From: a virus
Direction: 5' to 3' (one strand)
DNA length: 21,927 bases
Virus record (IMG/VR): IMGVR_UViG_3300046373_000112
Location: 1-21,927 of that record
The notes below the pieces were generated by a model. That model was not told the origin of the DNA. It worked only from the letters and a program-made list of their open reading frames with translations, and made no database searches. Shown here piece after piece: positions 1 through 5,219 of the stretch; the first letter of the stretch is position 1; each line of letters opens with the position of its first letter. Position numbers and translations under genes: made by a program.

Positions 1-176
1 CCTTTCCCACCGAAGAAAATCAAATGGATACCCAAGACAGCGGAACAGATACGCAAGGAGAAGGAAACCAAGCTTTGGAGCCGTTGGTGGGACAGCCTGA
101 AAGCGAAGTAATCACGTTGGAGTCGTTGAAAGCGGAAGTGGATGCAATTAAGTCACACTTGGGGTTGGTGGCGTAA
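1..176 (+). CDS. C-terminal end of an unidentified phage protein (partial)
   Basis: The window opens inside this gene. The frame starting at base 3 is open for 57 codons and ends in TAA at 174-176. The visible tail is acidic and low in complexity (many E, Q, D, G, T) and finishes with a short predicted amphipathic helix containing LESLKAEVDAIKSHLGL. No catalytic motif is visible, so no function is assigned. The stop overlaps the next start by one base (TAATG), so the two genes are probably translationally coupled. The open frame and the coupling support a real gene. Confidence 0.6.
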   Translation, partial: FPTEENQMDTQDSGTDTQGEGNQALEPLVGQPESEVITLESLKAEVDAIKSHLGLVA

Positions 177-412
177 TGGGTCAAACGTCCTTAACATACG
201 TTGACCAACGCCTTAGAGCAAGAATTAAAAAATCAGCATGGCTTAACTCTTGGTACCACAATATGGTCGGCAAACGTTTTGAGGTGGAACGCAATCCATC
301 AGGCATAAAGTTGATTGAATCAGAAGCGGTAAAGGTTCGTGAATTGCTTGGACATCCTAAAGATACAGCCTATTACATTAAAGAAAATGAATGTAGTGTA
401 ATTCGATTTTGA
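176..412 (+). CDS. Small hypothetical phage protein, 78 aa
   Basis: The ATG overlaps the upstream TAA as TAATG; there is no strong Shine-Dalgarno, which fits coupled translation. The protein is basic at the N-terminus. It then carries a central WYHNMVGKRFEVE stretch followed by a tyrosine-rich beta segment (YYIKENECSVI). A WY..xxGxxFEV core with a terminal YYI...C.V strand recurs in many small beta-barrel-like proteins of Bacillota phages whose role is unknown. That comparison is from memory, not from a search. No function is assigned. It sits in a run of small genes ahead of the late regulator. Confidence 0.6.
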   Translation: MGQTSLTYVDQRLRARIKKSAWLNSWYHNMVGKRFEVERNPSGIKLIESEAVKVRELLGHPKDTAYYIKENECSVIRF

Positions 413-491
413 CTGACCGAAGGGCGCCGCCCGACAGCAATACTTAGCCGAAGGCGGTAGCCGTACCAGGGTTTAGAGGGAGTGAAAGGGA
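413..491 (+). other. GC-rich intergenic spacer with repeated CCGAAGG
   Basis: This 79-base gap holds no ORF. It is noticeably more GC-rich than its surroundings. CCGAAGG occurs twice (417-423 and 448-454), and each copy sits beside a potential short hairpin (GGGC 422-425 with GCCC 429-432; GGC 454-457 area with GCC 460-462). A purine-rich run near 475-490 could be a weak ribosome binding site for the next gene. The function of the repeat is unknown. Confidence 0.3.
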
Positions 492-617
492 ATGAAATTC
501 ACAGAATGTGCAAAGGTAGGCCATAAAACAATCAAAGTACCAGGTGGAGTTCGTTGCATTAACTGTGATGCGTTTCGTACCGATGGTTGGGCAGCAAAGC
601 CAATTGTATGTGCATAA
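492..617 (+). CDS. Cys/His mini-protein, 41 aa, possible zinc knuckle
   Basis: ATG at 492 opens 41 codons ending in TAA at 615-617. A purine-rich region (GAGGGAGTGAAAGGG) precedes it at a usable distance. The peptide has C-x4-H near residues 6-11 and a later C-x2-C (residues 22-25), spaced like a small zinc-binding fold. It ends in WAAKPIVCA. It lies between two other small genes on the same strand, 25 bases before the next start. Small zinc-ribbon proteins of this kind are common in phage accessory regions. No specific role can be given. Confidence 0.55.
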   Translation: MKFTECAKVGHKTIKVPGGVRCINCDAFRTDGWAAKPIVCA

Positions 618-641
618 AATCCATTTGTAAGGAGGTATAAC

Positions 642-779
642 ATGATCTGCAATCTTTGCGAAGAAAAAGAAGCAAAGTACGTTATACGAAACATTCGCAA
701 TAACCATAAACTCAACGTTTGTACTTCATGCAGAGAAATGCTTGATAAATCAGACCCAAGTGAGGAGGTTAAGACATGA
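642..779 (+). CDS. Zinc-ribbon mini-protein, 45 aa (two CxxC)
   Basis: A textbook AAGGAGG ribosome site at about 629-635 precedes the ATG at 642. The protein has CNLC at residues 3-6 and CTSC at 27-30, about 20 residues apart. This is the classic zinc-ribbon layout, with a basic beta-strand-like stretch between (YVIRNIRNNHKLNV). The TGA at 777-779 overlaps the regulator start at 776 (ATGA), so it is probably co-translated with the ArpU-like regulator. It could be a small nucleic-acid or protein adaptor. Its functional link to the regulator is inferred from coupling only. Confidence 0.75.
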   Translation: MICNLCEEKEAKYVIRNIRNNHKLNVCTSCREMLDKSDPSEEVKT

Positions 780-1210
780 ACAACGATGAAGCCGTAGAAA
801 TACTAAAACGATTCCGAAGCTACGAATACGTAGCAATCAATTGCGGATTTATTAACGAGGAACGCATGCCAATGGTGATATCGGAACGATTCAAGTATCC
901 AAATCAATGGGACCGAAGCAGATACAACCGCATTGTAAACATTGTTCGCGGAGCTGTAGATCATGTTCTGAGTGACGAACAGCGATTAATCATCAACCGC
1001 AAGTATTTAGACCGTAACAAACTCACCTGTAAGCAGATAGCGGCCGTTATCAAGTGTGACCCTTCCACGGTATCCCGATGGCACACGGAAGCCATTAATC
1101 AGCTTGCAATCGCGCTAGGCGTGCTAGAGGACGGGGAAACAGAGTTAACTCCATTTGATCATATATTTGACCCAAATTGGTCATTTAAAGAGCCAAAAGA
1201 GACAGCTTAA
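776..1210 (+). CDS. ArpU/RinA-like late transcription regulator (sigma-70 region 4-like HTH)
   Basis: The 144-residue protein has a sigma-factor-like helix-turn-helix at about residues 66-111. DEQRLIINRKYL is followed by LTCKQIAAVIKCDPSTVSRW, the arrangement seen in ArpU, RinA and related late-gene activators of Bacillota phages. Such proteins typically switch on packaging and structural genes, and their genes usually lie just upstream of terS, as here. The length fits the family. It overlaps the preceding zinc-ribbon gene by 4 bases. The array of TGCA boxes behind the stop (1221-1244) is a natural candidate target, though that is inference. The acidic tail after residue 115 is less recognisable. 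Confidence 0.8.
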   Translation: MNNDEAVEILKRFRSYEYVAINCGFINEERMPMVISERFKYPNQWDRSRYNRIVNIVRGAVDHVLSDEQRLIINRKYLDRNKLTCKQIAAVIKCDPSTVSRWHTEAINQLAIALGVLEDGETELTPFDHIFDPNWSFKEPKETA

Positions 1211-1220
1211 GACAAAATCC

Positions 1221-1278
1221 TGCATTTTTCTGCACGCAAATGCAATAAAAAGAATGCTAGAATTGTATTATAGGGAAT
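1221..1278 (+). promoter_or_regulatory. Probable late promoter with three phased TGCA boxes
   Basis: TGCA occurs at 1221-1224, 1231-1234 and 1241-1244, exactly 10 bp apart, so all three face the same side of the helix. The outer two sit in a 7-bp inverted repeat (TGCATTT 1221-1227, AAATGCA 1238-1244). A -10-like TATTAT follows at 1266-1271, but a recognisable -35 is missing at the 17-bp position (CAATAA). This is what an activator-dependent promoter would look like, with the activator replacing the -35 contact. It lies 10 bp after the late-regulator stop codon. TTGACG at 1278 with a poor TAATTA after 16 bp is a weaker alternative. Confidence 0.5.
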
Positions 1279-1283
1279 TGACG

Positions 1284-1327
1284 CTGAGTGGATAATCGCT
1301 AATTAGTTGGCATTACAACTCACTCAG
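1284..1327 (+). repeat. Inverted repeat in the leader, CTGAGTG/CACTCAG
   Basis: Perfect 7-base arms at 1284-1290 and 1321-1327 enclose a 30-base loop that itself contains the palindrome CTAATTAG (1299-1306). If transcription starts near 1278, this stem would form at the very 5' end of the late mRNA. It could be an mRNA-protecting leader hairpin or a protein-binding site. No T-tract follows, so it is not a terminator. Confidence 0.4.
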
Positions 1328-1359
1328 TTTCCTTTAATAAATTGATGAGGATGATGAAG

Positions 1360-1593
1360 ATGGACTACACGCCAAAGGAAATAACGCAAGAAGAGATGTT
1401 AAGAGAACTTATCCGCCAAGAAATCGGAGAACACTTTCAAAAACAGGCAATGGTATCAAGCGAAAGTGATGCATTCTATCGACAACAAAGCTATATCGAA
1501 ACTCTAATAAGAGTGCAGAATGCAGACCATAACGTCCATAAGGAAATTGATGAAGCGCTTGAAAAGCTGAAAGAACTAACCTATCAAGGTTGA
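1360..1593 (+). CDS. Small hypothetical helical protein, 77 aa
   Basis: The reading frame is open from a TTG at 1342, but the ATG at 1360 is preferred because GATGAGG (1344-1350) lies 9 bases before it. ATGs at 1345, 1351 and 1354 in or near the site are worse placed. The protein is charged and almost entirely predicted helix (EEMLRELIRQEIGEHF, then HKEIDEALEKLKEL), with no cysteines or membrane segment. It is the first gene after the proposed late promoter. No family is recognised. Confidence 0.6.
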   Translation: MDYTPKEITQEEMLRELIRQEIGEHFQKQAMVSSESDAFYRQQSYIETLIRVQNADHNVHKEIDEALEKLKELTYQG

Positions 1594-1717
1594 TCATACA
1601 TACTAGGCTTACCTGGGGTGTATCCAACATAAAGCTTCTAGTAAGACCTATGCAATAGAGTCCGAAAATAATGTAGGACAAGCAGACGTGCCGTTACATA
1701 GGCAAAGGGCACACATC
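1594..1717 (+). other. Non-coding stretch with pairing potential, before a terminator
   Basis: There is no convincing ORF here. Several complementary segments can pair: CCTATG (1647-1652) with CATAGG (1697-1702), enclosing GTCC (1660-1663) with GGAC (1676-1679). A competing pair is GTGCC (1688-1692) with GGCAC (1708-1712). The stretch lies directly upstream of the hairpin terminator at 1718, so it may be a structured 3' UTR or a small RNA. No known RNA family was recognised by eye, and tRNA T-loop consensus is absent. Confidence 0.3.
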
Positions 1718-1745
1718 GACACCTTGACGGGTGTCTTTTTGTTTT
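1718..1745 (+). terminator. Intrinsic terminator
   Basis: GACACC (1718-1723) pairs with GGTGTC (1730-1735) across a 6-base loop and is followed directly by TTTTTGTTTT (1736-1745). A second short hairpin, GCATC-gca-GATGC (1746-1758), follows. It would end transcripts coming from the 1360-1593 gene, so the small genes after it need read-through or another promoter. Confidence 0.6.
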
Positions 1746-1802
1746 GCATCGCAGATGCCATCAATCGACAGAATAAACCTAACGAAGTGGAGGCCGAAGG
1801 GA

Positions 1803-1910
1803 ATGAAAACAATAGTTCAATCCTATGAATGCCCACACTGTAAACTAATATACACAGACTTCAACAGATTCAGATTCCATTTACATGAACATGGAGGAAA
1901 AATGAAATGA
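1803..1910 (+). CDS. Mini-protein with classical C2H2 zinc-finger spacing, 35 aa
   Basis: ATG at 1803 is preceded by GTGGAGG (1787-1793) and AAGGG closer in. The peptide has Cys10, Cys13, His26 and His30, i.e. C-x2-C-x12-H-x3-H. Tyr17 and Phe23 fall at the hydrophobic core positions of a classical C2H2 finger (C-x2-C-x3-aromatic-x5-hydrophobic-x2-H-x3-H). Classical fingers are rare in bacterial viruses, although Ros/MucR-type and some archaeal-virus examples exist. It overlaps the next ORF by 4 bases (ATGA). DNA or RNA binding is inferred only from the motif. Confidence 0.6.
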   Translation: MKTIVQSYECPHCKLIYTDFNRFRFHLHEHGGKMK

Positions 1911-2044
1911 GAATAGGCTTCCTAACGAAACTGAATAAAAGAACAAACAAACACAATAACTACAGGCACATCATACTTTACACAGGGAAATATGCGACAG
2001 ATCACATTAAAGTTAAATTGGCTATACCATTATTTATATTTTGA
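1907..2044 (+). CDS. Small basic hypothetical protein, 45 aa
   Basis: The ATG overlaps the stop of the zinc-finger ORF (ATGA). GGAGG at 1894-1898, inside the end of the upstream gene, is 8 bases before it. The peptide is basic in its first half (KLNKRTNKHNNYR) and ends in a hydrophobic run (LAIPLFIF). No family is recognised. The coupling and ribosome site suggest it is translated, but the sequence is too short to be sure. Confidence 0.45.
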   Translation: MRIGFLTKLNKRTNKHNNYRHIILYTGKYATDHIKVKLAIPLFIF

Positions 2045-2073
2045 GGATTGCGAGATAGTGGAGGGATGAAGAA

Positions 2074-2211
2074 ATGAAAGCAAAATGCGCAAACTGTAAC
2101 AATGAAATGAGCCAAGAACATTCGGGTAACTGGAAAGCTTACTGCATGAAAGACGAATGCAAGAAAGCTGCAATGGATGAGATGATGAAACCAAAGAAAA
2201 AACGTATGTGA
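2074..2211 (+). CDS. Zinc-ribbon-like mini-protein, 45 aa
   Basis: GTGGAGGG at 2058-2065 precedes the ATG at 2074. An in-frame alternative at 2066 stops after three codons, so 2074 is chosen. Cysteines at residues 5, 8, 24 and 29 (CANC, then C-x4-C) form a probable treble-clef or zinc-ribbon site. The C-terminus is strongly basic (KPKKKRM), which would suit nucleic-acid contact. No named family fits. It belongs to the run of small genes between the late regulator and the terminase. Confidence 0.65.
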   Translation: MKAKCANCNNEMSQEHSGNWKAYCMKDECKKAAMDEMMKPKKKRM

Positions 2212-2310
2212 ACATCTATAATCTAGACCTTCTAAACCTAGCACCCCTACTCTATTACTATTTTGATTACATCTTTTATTGCCTTAATTTATCCTATGGG
2301 AGTGAGACAG
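2212..2310 (+). other. Pyrimidine-rich intergenic spacer
   Basis: About 100 bases with no ORF and a marked excess of C and T on the plus strand, the reverse of the purine-rich coding bias around it. No convincing promoter or terminator is seen. A TTGATT at 2263 has no good -10 partner. Confidence 0.3.
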
Positions 2311-2403
2311 ATGATCGCTAAAGCCTGTTGCATCCTTTTATTCGTGATTCTCGTCGGTTTAGGTGCATATCAGAACTATTATGGGGAGGAAGATAATACG
2401 TAA
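2311..2403 (+). CDS. Tiny single-pass membrane peptide, 30 aa
   Basis: GGAGTGAG at about 2299-2306 lies close to the ATG at 2311, and the frame ends in TAA at 2401-2403. Residues 6-19 form one hydrophobic segment (CCILLFVILVGLGA), followed by an aromatic and acidic tail (YQNYYGEEDNT), so the tail probably sits on the opposite side of the membrane from a one-lysine N-terminus. Such peptides occur widely in phage accessory regions, but their roles are mostly unknown. Its position before the packaging genes gives no further clue. Confidence 0.45.
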   Translation: MIAKACCILLFVILVGLGAYQNYYGEEDNT

Positions 2404-2489
2404 CGTATCGAAATAGAGTTGAAAATGCCAATCGATCACCAGCCGGATAGATTGAAATGGTCGAAATTACGGGGTTTATACTTTTGAAA

Positions 2490-2518
2490 TTGAAAAATAG
2501 ATGAATTTACAATACATT
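2490..2518 (+). promoter_or_regulatory. Sigma-A-like promoter before the packaging genes
   Basis: TTGAAA (2490-2495) and TACATT (2513-2518) are separated by exactly 17 bp, in an AT-rich spacer, and lie 27 bp before the next start codon. A second weaker pair just upstream is TTGAAA 2452-2457 with TATACT 2477-2482 (19-bp spacing). Both are in the only sizeable gap before the packaging genes. Confidence 0.4.
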
Positions 2519-2544
2519 TTGTAACATTAGGGAGTTGATGAAAG

Positions 2545-2703
2545 ATGGAACATAGAGAATTGATGCAATCATTTGAAATCAGATACTTTGATGGAAAGAA
2601 TATGCTTAGTTGTACTTGTACCCATGATGTACTTCCCGAGGTATTGAGACAGTTAATTTATGATGGTAACCGCATTGAGCAAGTAAACAGTAAATGGATA
2701 TGA
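2545..2703 (+). CDS. Small hypothetical protein, 52 aa
   Basis: GGGAG at 2530-2534 precedes the ATG at 2545; an earlier ATG at 2538 is in a frame that closes at once. The protein looks like a beta-alpha-beta unit: a beta hairpin (FEIRYFDGKNMLSCTCT), a helix (DVLPEVLRQLIY), then NRIEQVNSKW. Its stop lies 11 bases before the small-terminase start. No family is recognised. It is the first gene of the packaging cluster. Confidence 0.6.
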   Translation: MEHRELMQSFEIRYFDGKNMLSCTCTHDVLPEVLRQLIYDGNRIEQVNSKWI

Positions 2704-2714
2704 GGTGATGAAAG

Positions 2715-3125
2715 ATGGCAGTAGGCAAGTATGACACTCATGTTAAACCGAAGCTACTGCTTATCGAAGCATGGTGTAGAAACGGTTTGACTGATAAAGA
2801 AATAGCGAAGAACCTAGGCATATCCGAAGACTCATTTTACACTTACAAGAAAGAACATGCTGAGTTTTCAGAGTCCTTAAAAAACGGTAAGGAAGTAATC
2901 GATACTCAAGTTGAAAATGCTTTGCTTAAAGCAGCACTTGGATATAACTTTGAAGAAGAAGCAATGGGTAAGATGGGAGTCGAGCGATTAATCAAGTATG
3001 CTCATCCCAACACAACAGCATTAATCTTTTGGCTGAAGAATCGTAACCCGAAAGATTGGCGAGATAAGCAGGATATTGAACACAGTGGTTCATTAGGCGT
3101 TACGATTGTTGATGATATCAAATGA
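2715..3125 (+). CDS. terS: Terminase small subunit
   Basis: This is the DNA-recognition subunit of the packaging motor. It would bind the pac or cos region of the phage DNA and recruit the large subunit. Residues about 12-48 form a helix-turn-helix (LTDKEIAKNLGISEDSFYTY) preceded by an AWCRNG helix, the usual N-terminal DNA-binding domain. Residues 50-110 are helical and would give the oligomerisation core (VENALLKAALGY). NPKDWRDKQDIEHSG near the C-terminus is a very typical TerS tail. The 136-residue length is normal. GAGGTGATGAAAG precedes the ATG. The TGA overlaps the large-subunit start by 4 bases, as is common for this pair. Confidence 0.85.
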   Translation: MAVGKYDTHVKPKLLLIEAWCRNGLTDKEIAKNLGISEDSFYTYKKEHAEFSESLKNGKEVIDTQVENALLKAALGYNFEEEAMGKMGVERLIKYAHPNTTALIFWLKNRNPKDWRDKQDIEHSGSLGVTIVDDIK

Positions 3126-4453
3126 CCAATTTATCACATATCGTTGCACCTTCGTTTTATAGCATTCACAAGGACATAAAAGAAGGCAAGCACACTCACT
3201 ATTGGTTACGAGGTGGTCGAGGTTCTACCAAGTCATCATTCACAGCCATTGAGATTATATTAGGCATTATGTCGGACCCGTTAGCCAATGCGGTTGTACT
3301 GCGCAAAGTTAAGGACACGCTGAAGGAATCCGTGTTCGAGCAACTATGTTGGGCAATCGATGAATTAGGCGTAGATGATTATTGGGAAGTACCCGAAGCA
3401 AAGCTTGTGATAACTTATAAGCCAACTGGTCAAGAGATCAGATTTCGTGGAGCTGACAAACCTAAGAAGATCAAGTCCATGAAGTTCAGCCGAGGATATG
3501 CAAAATATATTTGGTATGAGGAGTTAGATGAGTTTACAGGCATGGAAGAGATACGAATGATTAATCAGTCCTTAATGCGTGGTGGCAAGAAGTTCACCGT
3601 ATTCTATTCCTACAATCCTCCTAAGAGTGCTAACAGTTGGGTAAACACAGAAGTCCAACTCACAAGAGATGACAGACTAGCACATCACAGCACCTATTTA
3701 ACCGTGGATCCCGAATGGCTTGGCAATCAATTCATTGTGGAAGCTGAACACCTTAAGCTAGTCAAGCCATTATCCTATGAGCATGAATACCTGGGCGAAG
3801 TAGTGGGAACAGGTGGAGAAATCTTCGATAACGTTCAAACAAGGGTTATCAGTGACGCTGAGATCGAAGAGTTTGAAAATGTGCGTAGAGGTATGGACTT
3901 CGGTTATTCTAGCGACCCTCTCGTTTACAACGTTATGCACTATGACCGCAAGCACAAGAGATTGTACATTTACCACGAGCTCTACAAAGTCCGCTTATCT
4001 ACACATGCGGCTTATCAACATATATCGCAAGAAAATAAGAAGAATGAGTACATTAATGCAGACTCAGCAGAGCCTAGGACCATTAGCGAGTTATTACAGT
4101 ATGGCTTAAGGGTAGGTGGAGTCAAGAAAGGTCCTGACACTGTAGAGTATGGCATCAAGTTCCTGCAAGACTTGGAAGCTATCATCATAGACGATACACG
4201 GTGCCCAGAGACAGCGAGAGAGTTCCTAACCTATGAACTAGATAAGGATGCACACGGTAATTTCAAGGCAGGCTATCCCGACAAGAACAATCACAGTATC
4301 GATGCTGTCAGATATGGTATGAACGATGAGTGTATCGACTTCATGAACAAGAAGAAGATTGACAAGTTCCCCGATACGTCAATGGAATACCGCATACAGC
4401 AGAACATTAAGAAGCTGAGCAAGCCTAAAACGAAAGGAGTACAAATGGTGTGA
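3122..4453 (+). CDS. terL: Terminase large subunit (ATPase-nuclease)
   Basis: This motor protein pumps DNA through the portal and cuts the concatemer. Walker A is GGRGSTKS at residues 31-38 and Walker B is IWYEELDE at 130-137, the E after D being the likely catalytic glutamate region. The C-terminal RNase H-like nuclease shows MDFGYSSDP (Asp259), NADSAEP (Asp314) and HSIDAVRY (Asp394), the expected three metal-binding acidic positions. At 443 aa it matches PBSX/Terminase_3-type large subunits. It overlaps terS by 4 bases and reads straight into the next small gene. The domain order is complete with no missing motif. Confidence 0.93.
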   Translation: MTNLSHIVAPSFYSIHKDIKEGKHTHYWLRGGRGSTKSSFTAIEIILGIMSDPLANAVVLRKVKDTLKESVFEQLCWAIDELGVDDYWEVPEAKLVITYKPTGQEIRFRGADKPKKIKSMKFSRGYAKYIWYEELDEFTGMEEIRMINQSLMRGGKKFTVFYSYNPPKSANSWVNTEVQLTRDDRLAHHSTYLTVDPEWLGNQFIVEAEHLKLVKPLSYEHEYLGEVVGTGGEIFDNVQTRVISDAEIEEFENVRRGMDFGYSSDPLVYNVMHYDRKHKRLYIYHELYKVRLSTHAAYQHISQENKKNEYINADSAEPRTISELLQYGLRVGGVKKGPDTVEYGIKFLQDLEAIIIDDTRCPETAREFLTYELDKDAHGNFKAGYPDKNNHSIDAVRYGMNDECIDFMNKKKIDKFPDTSMEYRIQQNIKKLSKPKTKGVQMV

Positions 4454-4665
4454 AGCTAAAACATATGAATACAATATTTACCCGCAATGAAGCAGAGAAG
4501 GAAACTTTTTTTCATGCAATGGGTGAACAGGACGGCGTTAAATATGAAGCATATTGCATATTGAAAGACAGCGAGAAAATCCTGCTAAATGACGAGCAGA
4601 TTAATCAAACTGTTACATTCCGATTAACAAGCAGCATTCATGAGTTAGAAGGTGCAGAGGTATGA
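4450..4665 (+). CDS. Hypothetical protein, 71 aa (GTG start)
   Basis: The GTG at 4450 overlaps the terL stop (GTGA), and AAAGGAG at about 4433-4438 is 11 bases before it, so GTG is favoured over the ATG five codons later. The product is acidic, with an alternating beta pattern (VKYEAYCILKDS, then QTVTFRLTSS) suggestive of a small beta fold. No family is recognised. The gene sits inside the terminase-to-portal interval and overlaps the next gene by 4 bases, so all three small genes here are likely co-translated. Confidence 0.65.
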   Translation: MKLKHMNTIFTRNEAEKETFFHAMGEQDGVKYEAYCILKDSEKILLNDEQINQTVTFRLTSSIHELEGAEV

Positions 4666-4895
4666 CAGAAATAGGACTCATGATTATATGCGTATTTATT
4701 ACGCTATGCTGGCTATACACAATGGTCGATAAAGAGAAGCAAATTGAATCTGAACGCCAACAATGGGTTGTAGAACGTCAACACTTGCTAGACCGCATCC
4801 AAGCGCCATCATTCGACCACTTGAAGCAAGCTGAGGTAAGGATCATCAGAGCGCAAAAGGAAGAGAAGAAGGAACCACCAATCGAGTTAGTATAG
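4662..4895 (+). CDS. Single-pass membrane protein with coiled-coil tail, 77 aa
   Basis: The ATG overlaps the upstream stop (ATGA). Residues 4-21 are one transmembrane segment (IGLMIICVFITLCWLYTM). They are followed by a long charged helix rich in K, E, Q and R (residues 22-70) that probably forms a coiled coil on the cytoplasmic side. The topology resembles Rz-type spanins or FtsL/FtsB-like bitopic proteins, but the position between terminase and portal is not a lysis context. A role in anchoring packaging or assembly at the membrane is possible but unproven. Confidence 0.6.
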   Translation: MTEIGLMIICVFITLCWLYTMVDKEKQIESERQQWVVERQHLLDRIQAPSFDHLKQAEVRIIRAQKEEKKEPPIELV

Positions 4896-4904
4896 GAGGA
4901 TATT

Positions 4905-5189
4905 ATGAAACTATTCAGAGTTAGCATAGGACACACAGAACTATTCGCCGCAGGGATTGACACAGAGGACATATACAACCGCAGAGAGTCGCTAGACCAT
5001 ACCTTTGCTTATCTGCCTATTGTCATCGAAGAGGTCAAGGTAGAGGGATATGAGATCACGGTGACAGCCAATAACGGCATACCTAATGACCGCGAAGGAT
5101 TGAAAGCATGGCTTACAGCGCATAACATTGACTTCACTCCACAATGGGGCGAAGCAAAACTTAGAGAATTAGCCTTATCGGTCGCCTAG
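4905..5189 (+). CDS. Hypothetical protein with C-terminal HeH/LEM-like fold, 94 aa
   Basis: TAGGAGG at about 4893-4899, fused to the upstream stop codon, precedes the ATG at 4905. Residues 1-60 look like a beta-rich small domain. Residues about 62-92 (DREGLKAWLTAHNIDF, then EAKLRELAL) follow the helix-extended loop-helix pattern of HeH/LEM and SAP-like motifs. Those motifs bind DNA or cap other domains, and in phages they often end rho-like or head-completion proteins. Direct DNA contact near the packaging site is therefore conceivable, but this is inference. The 3' end of the gene forms part of a terminator hairpin. Confidence 0.65.
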   Translation: MKLFRVSIGHTELFAAGIDTEDIYNRRESLDHTFAYLPIVIEEVKVEGYEITVTANNGIPNDREGLKAWLTAHNIDFTPQWGEAKLRELALSVA

Positions 5190-5205
5190 TGCGGCTTTTT
5201 CTTTT
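5181..5205 (+). terminator. Intrinsic terminator or attenuator between packaging and head genes
   Basis: GTCGC (5181-5185) pairs with GCGGC (5191-5195), with one G-U pair and a 5-base loop, followed by TTTTTCTTTT (5196-5205). The stem overlaps the last codons and stop of the upstream gene. It is short, so partial read-through into the portal gene is likely. The portal ribosome site (AAAGGGG, 5207-5213) begins immediately after the T-tract. Confidence 0.55.
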
Positions 5206-5219
5206 GAAAGGGGTGAATC

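Noticed and set aside
1540-1680. Hammerhead-like CCGAAA near 1662
   Set aside because: The required CUGAUGA box is absent at a compatible position, so no ribozyme core can be drawn.
1594-1720. Possible tRNA in the structured gap
   Set aside because: No TTCGA-type T-loop and no cloverleaf with conserved positions.
3813-4109. 98-codon plus-strand frame inside terL
   Set aside because: Overlaps the conserved nuclease domain in another frame; Thr/Ser-rich product without a ribosome site.
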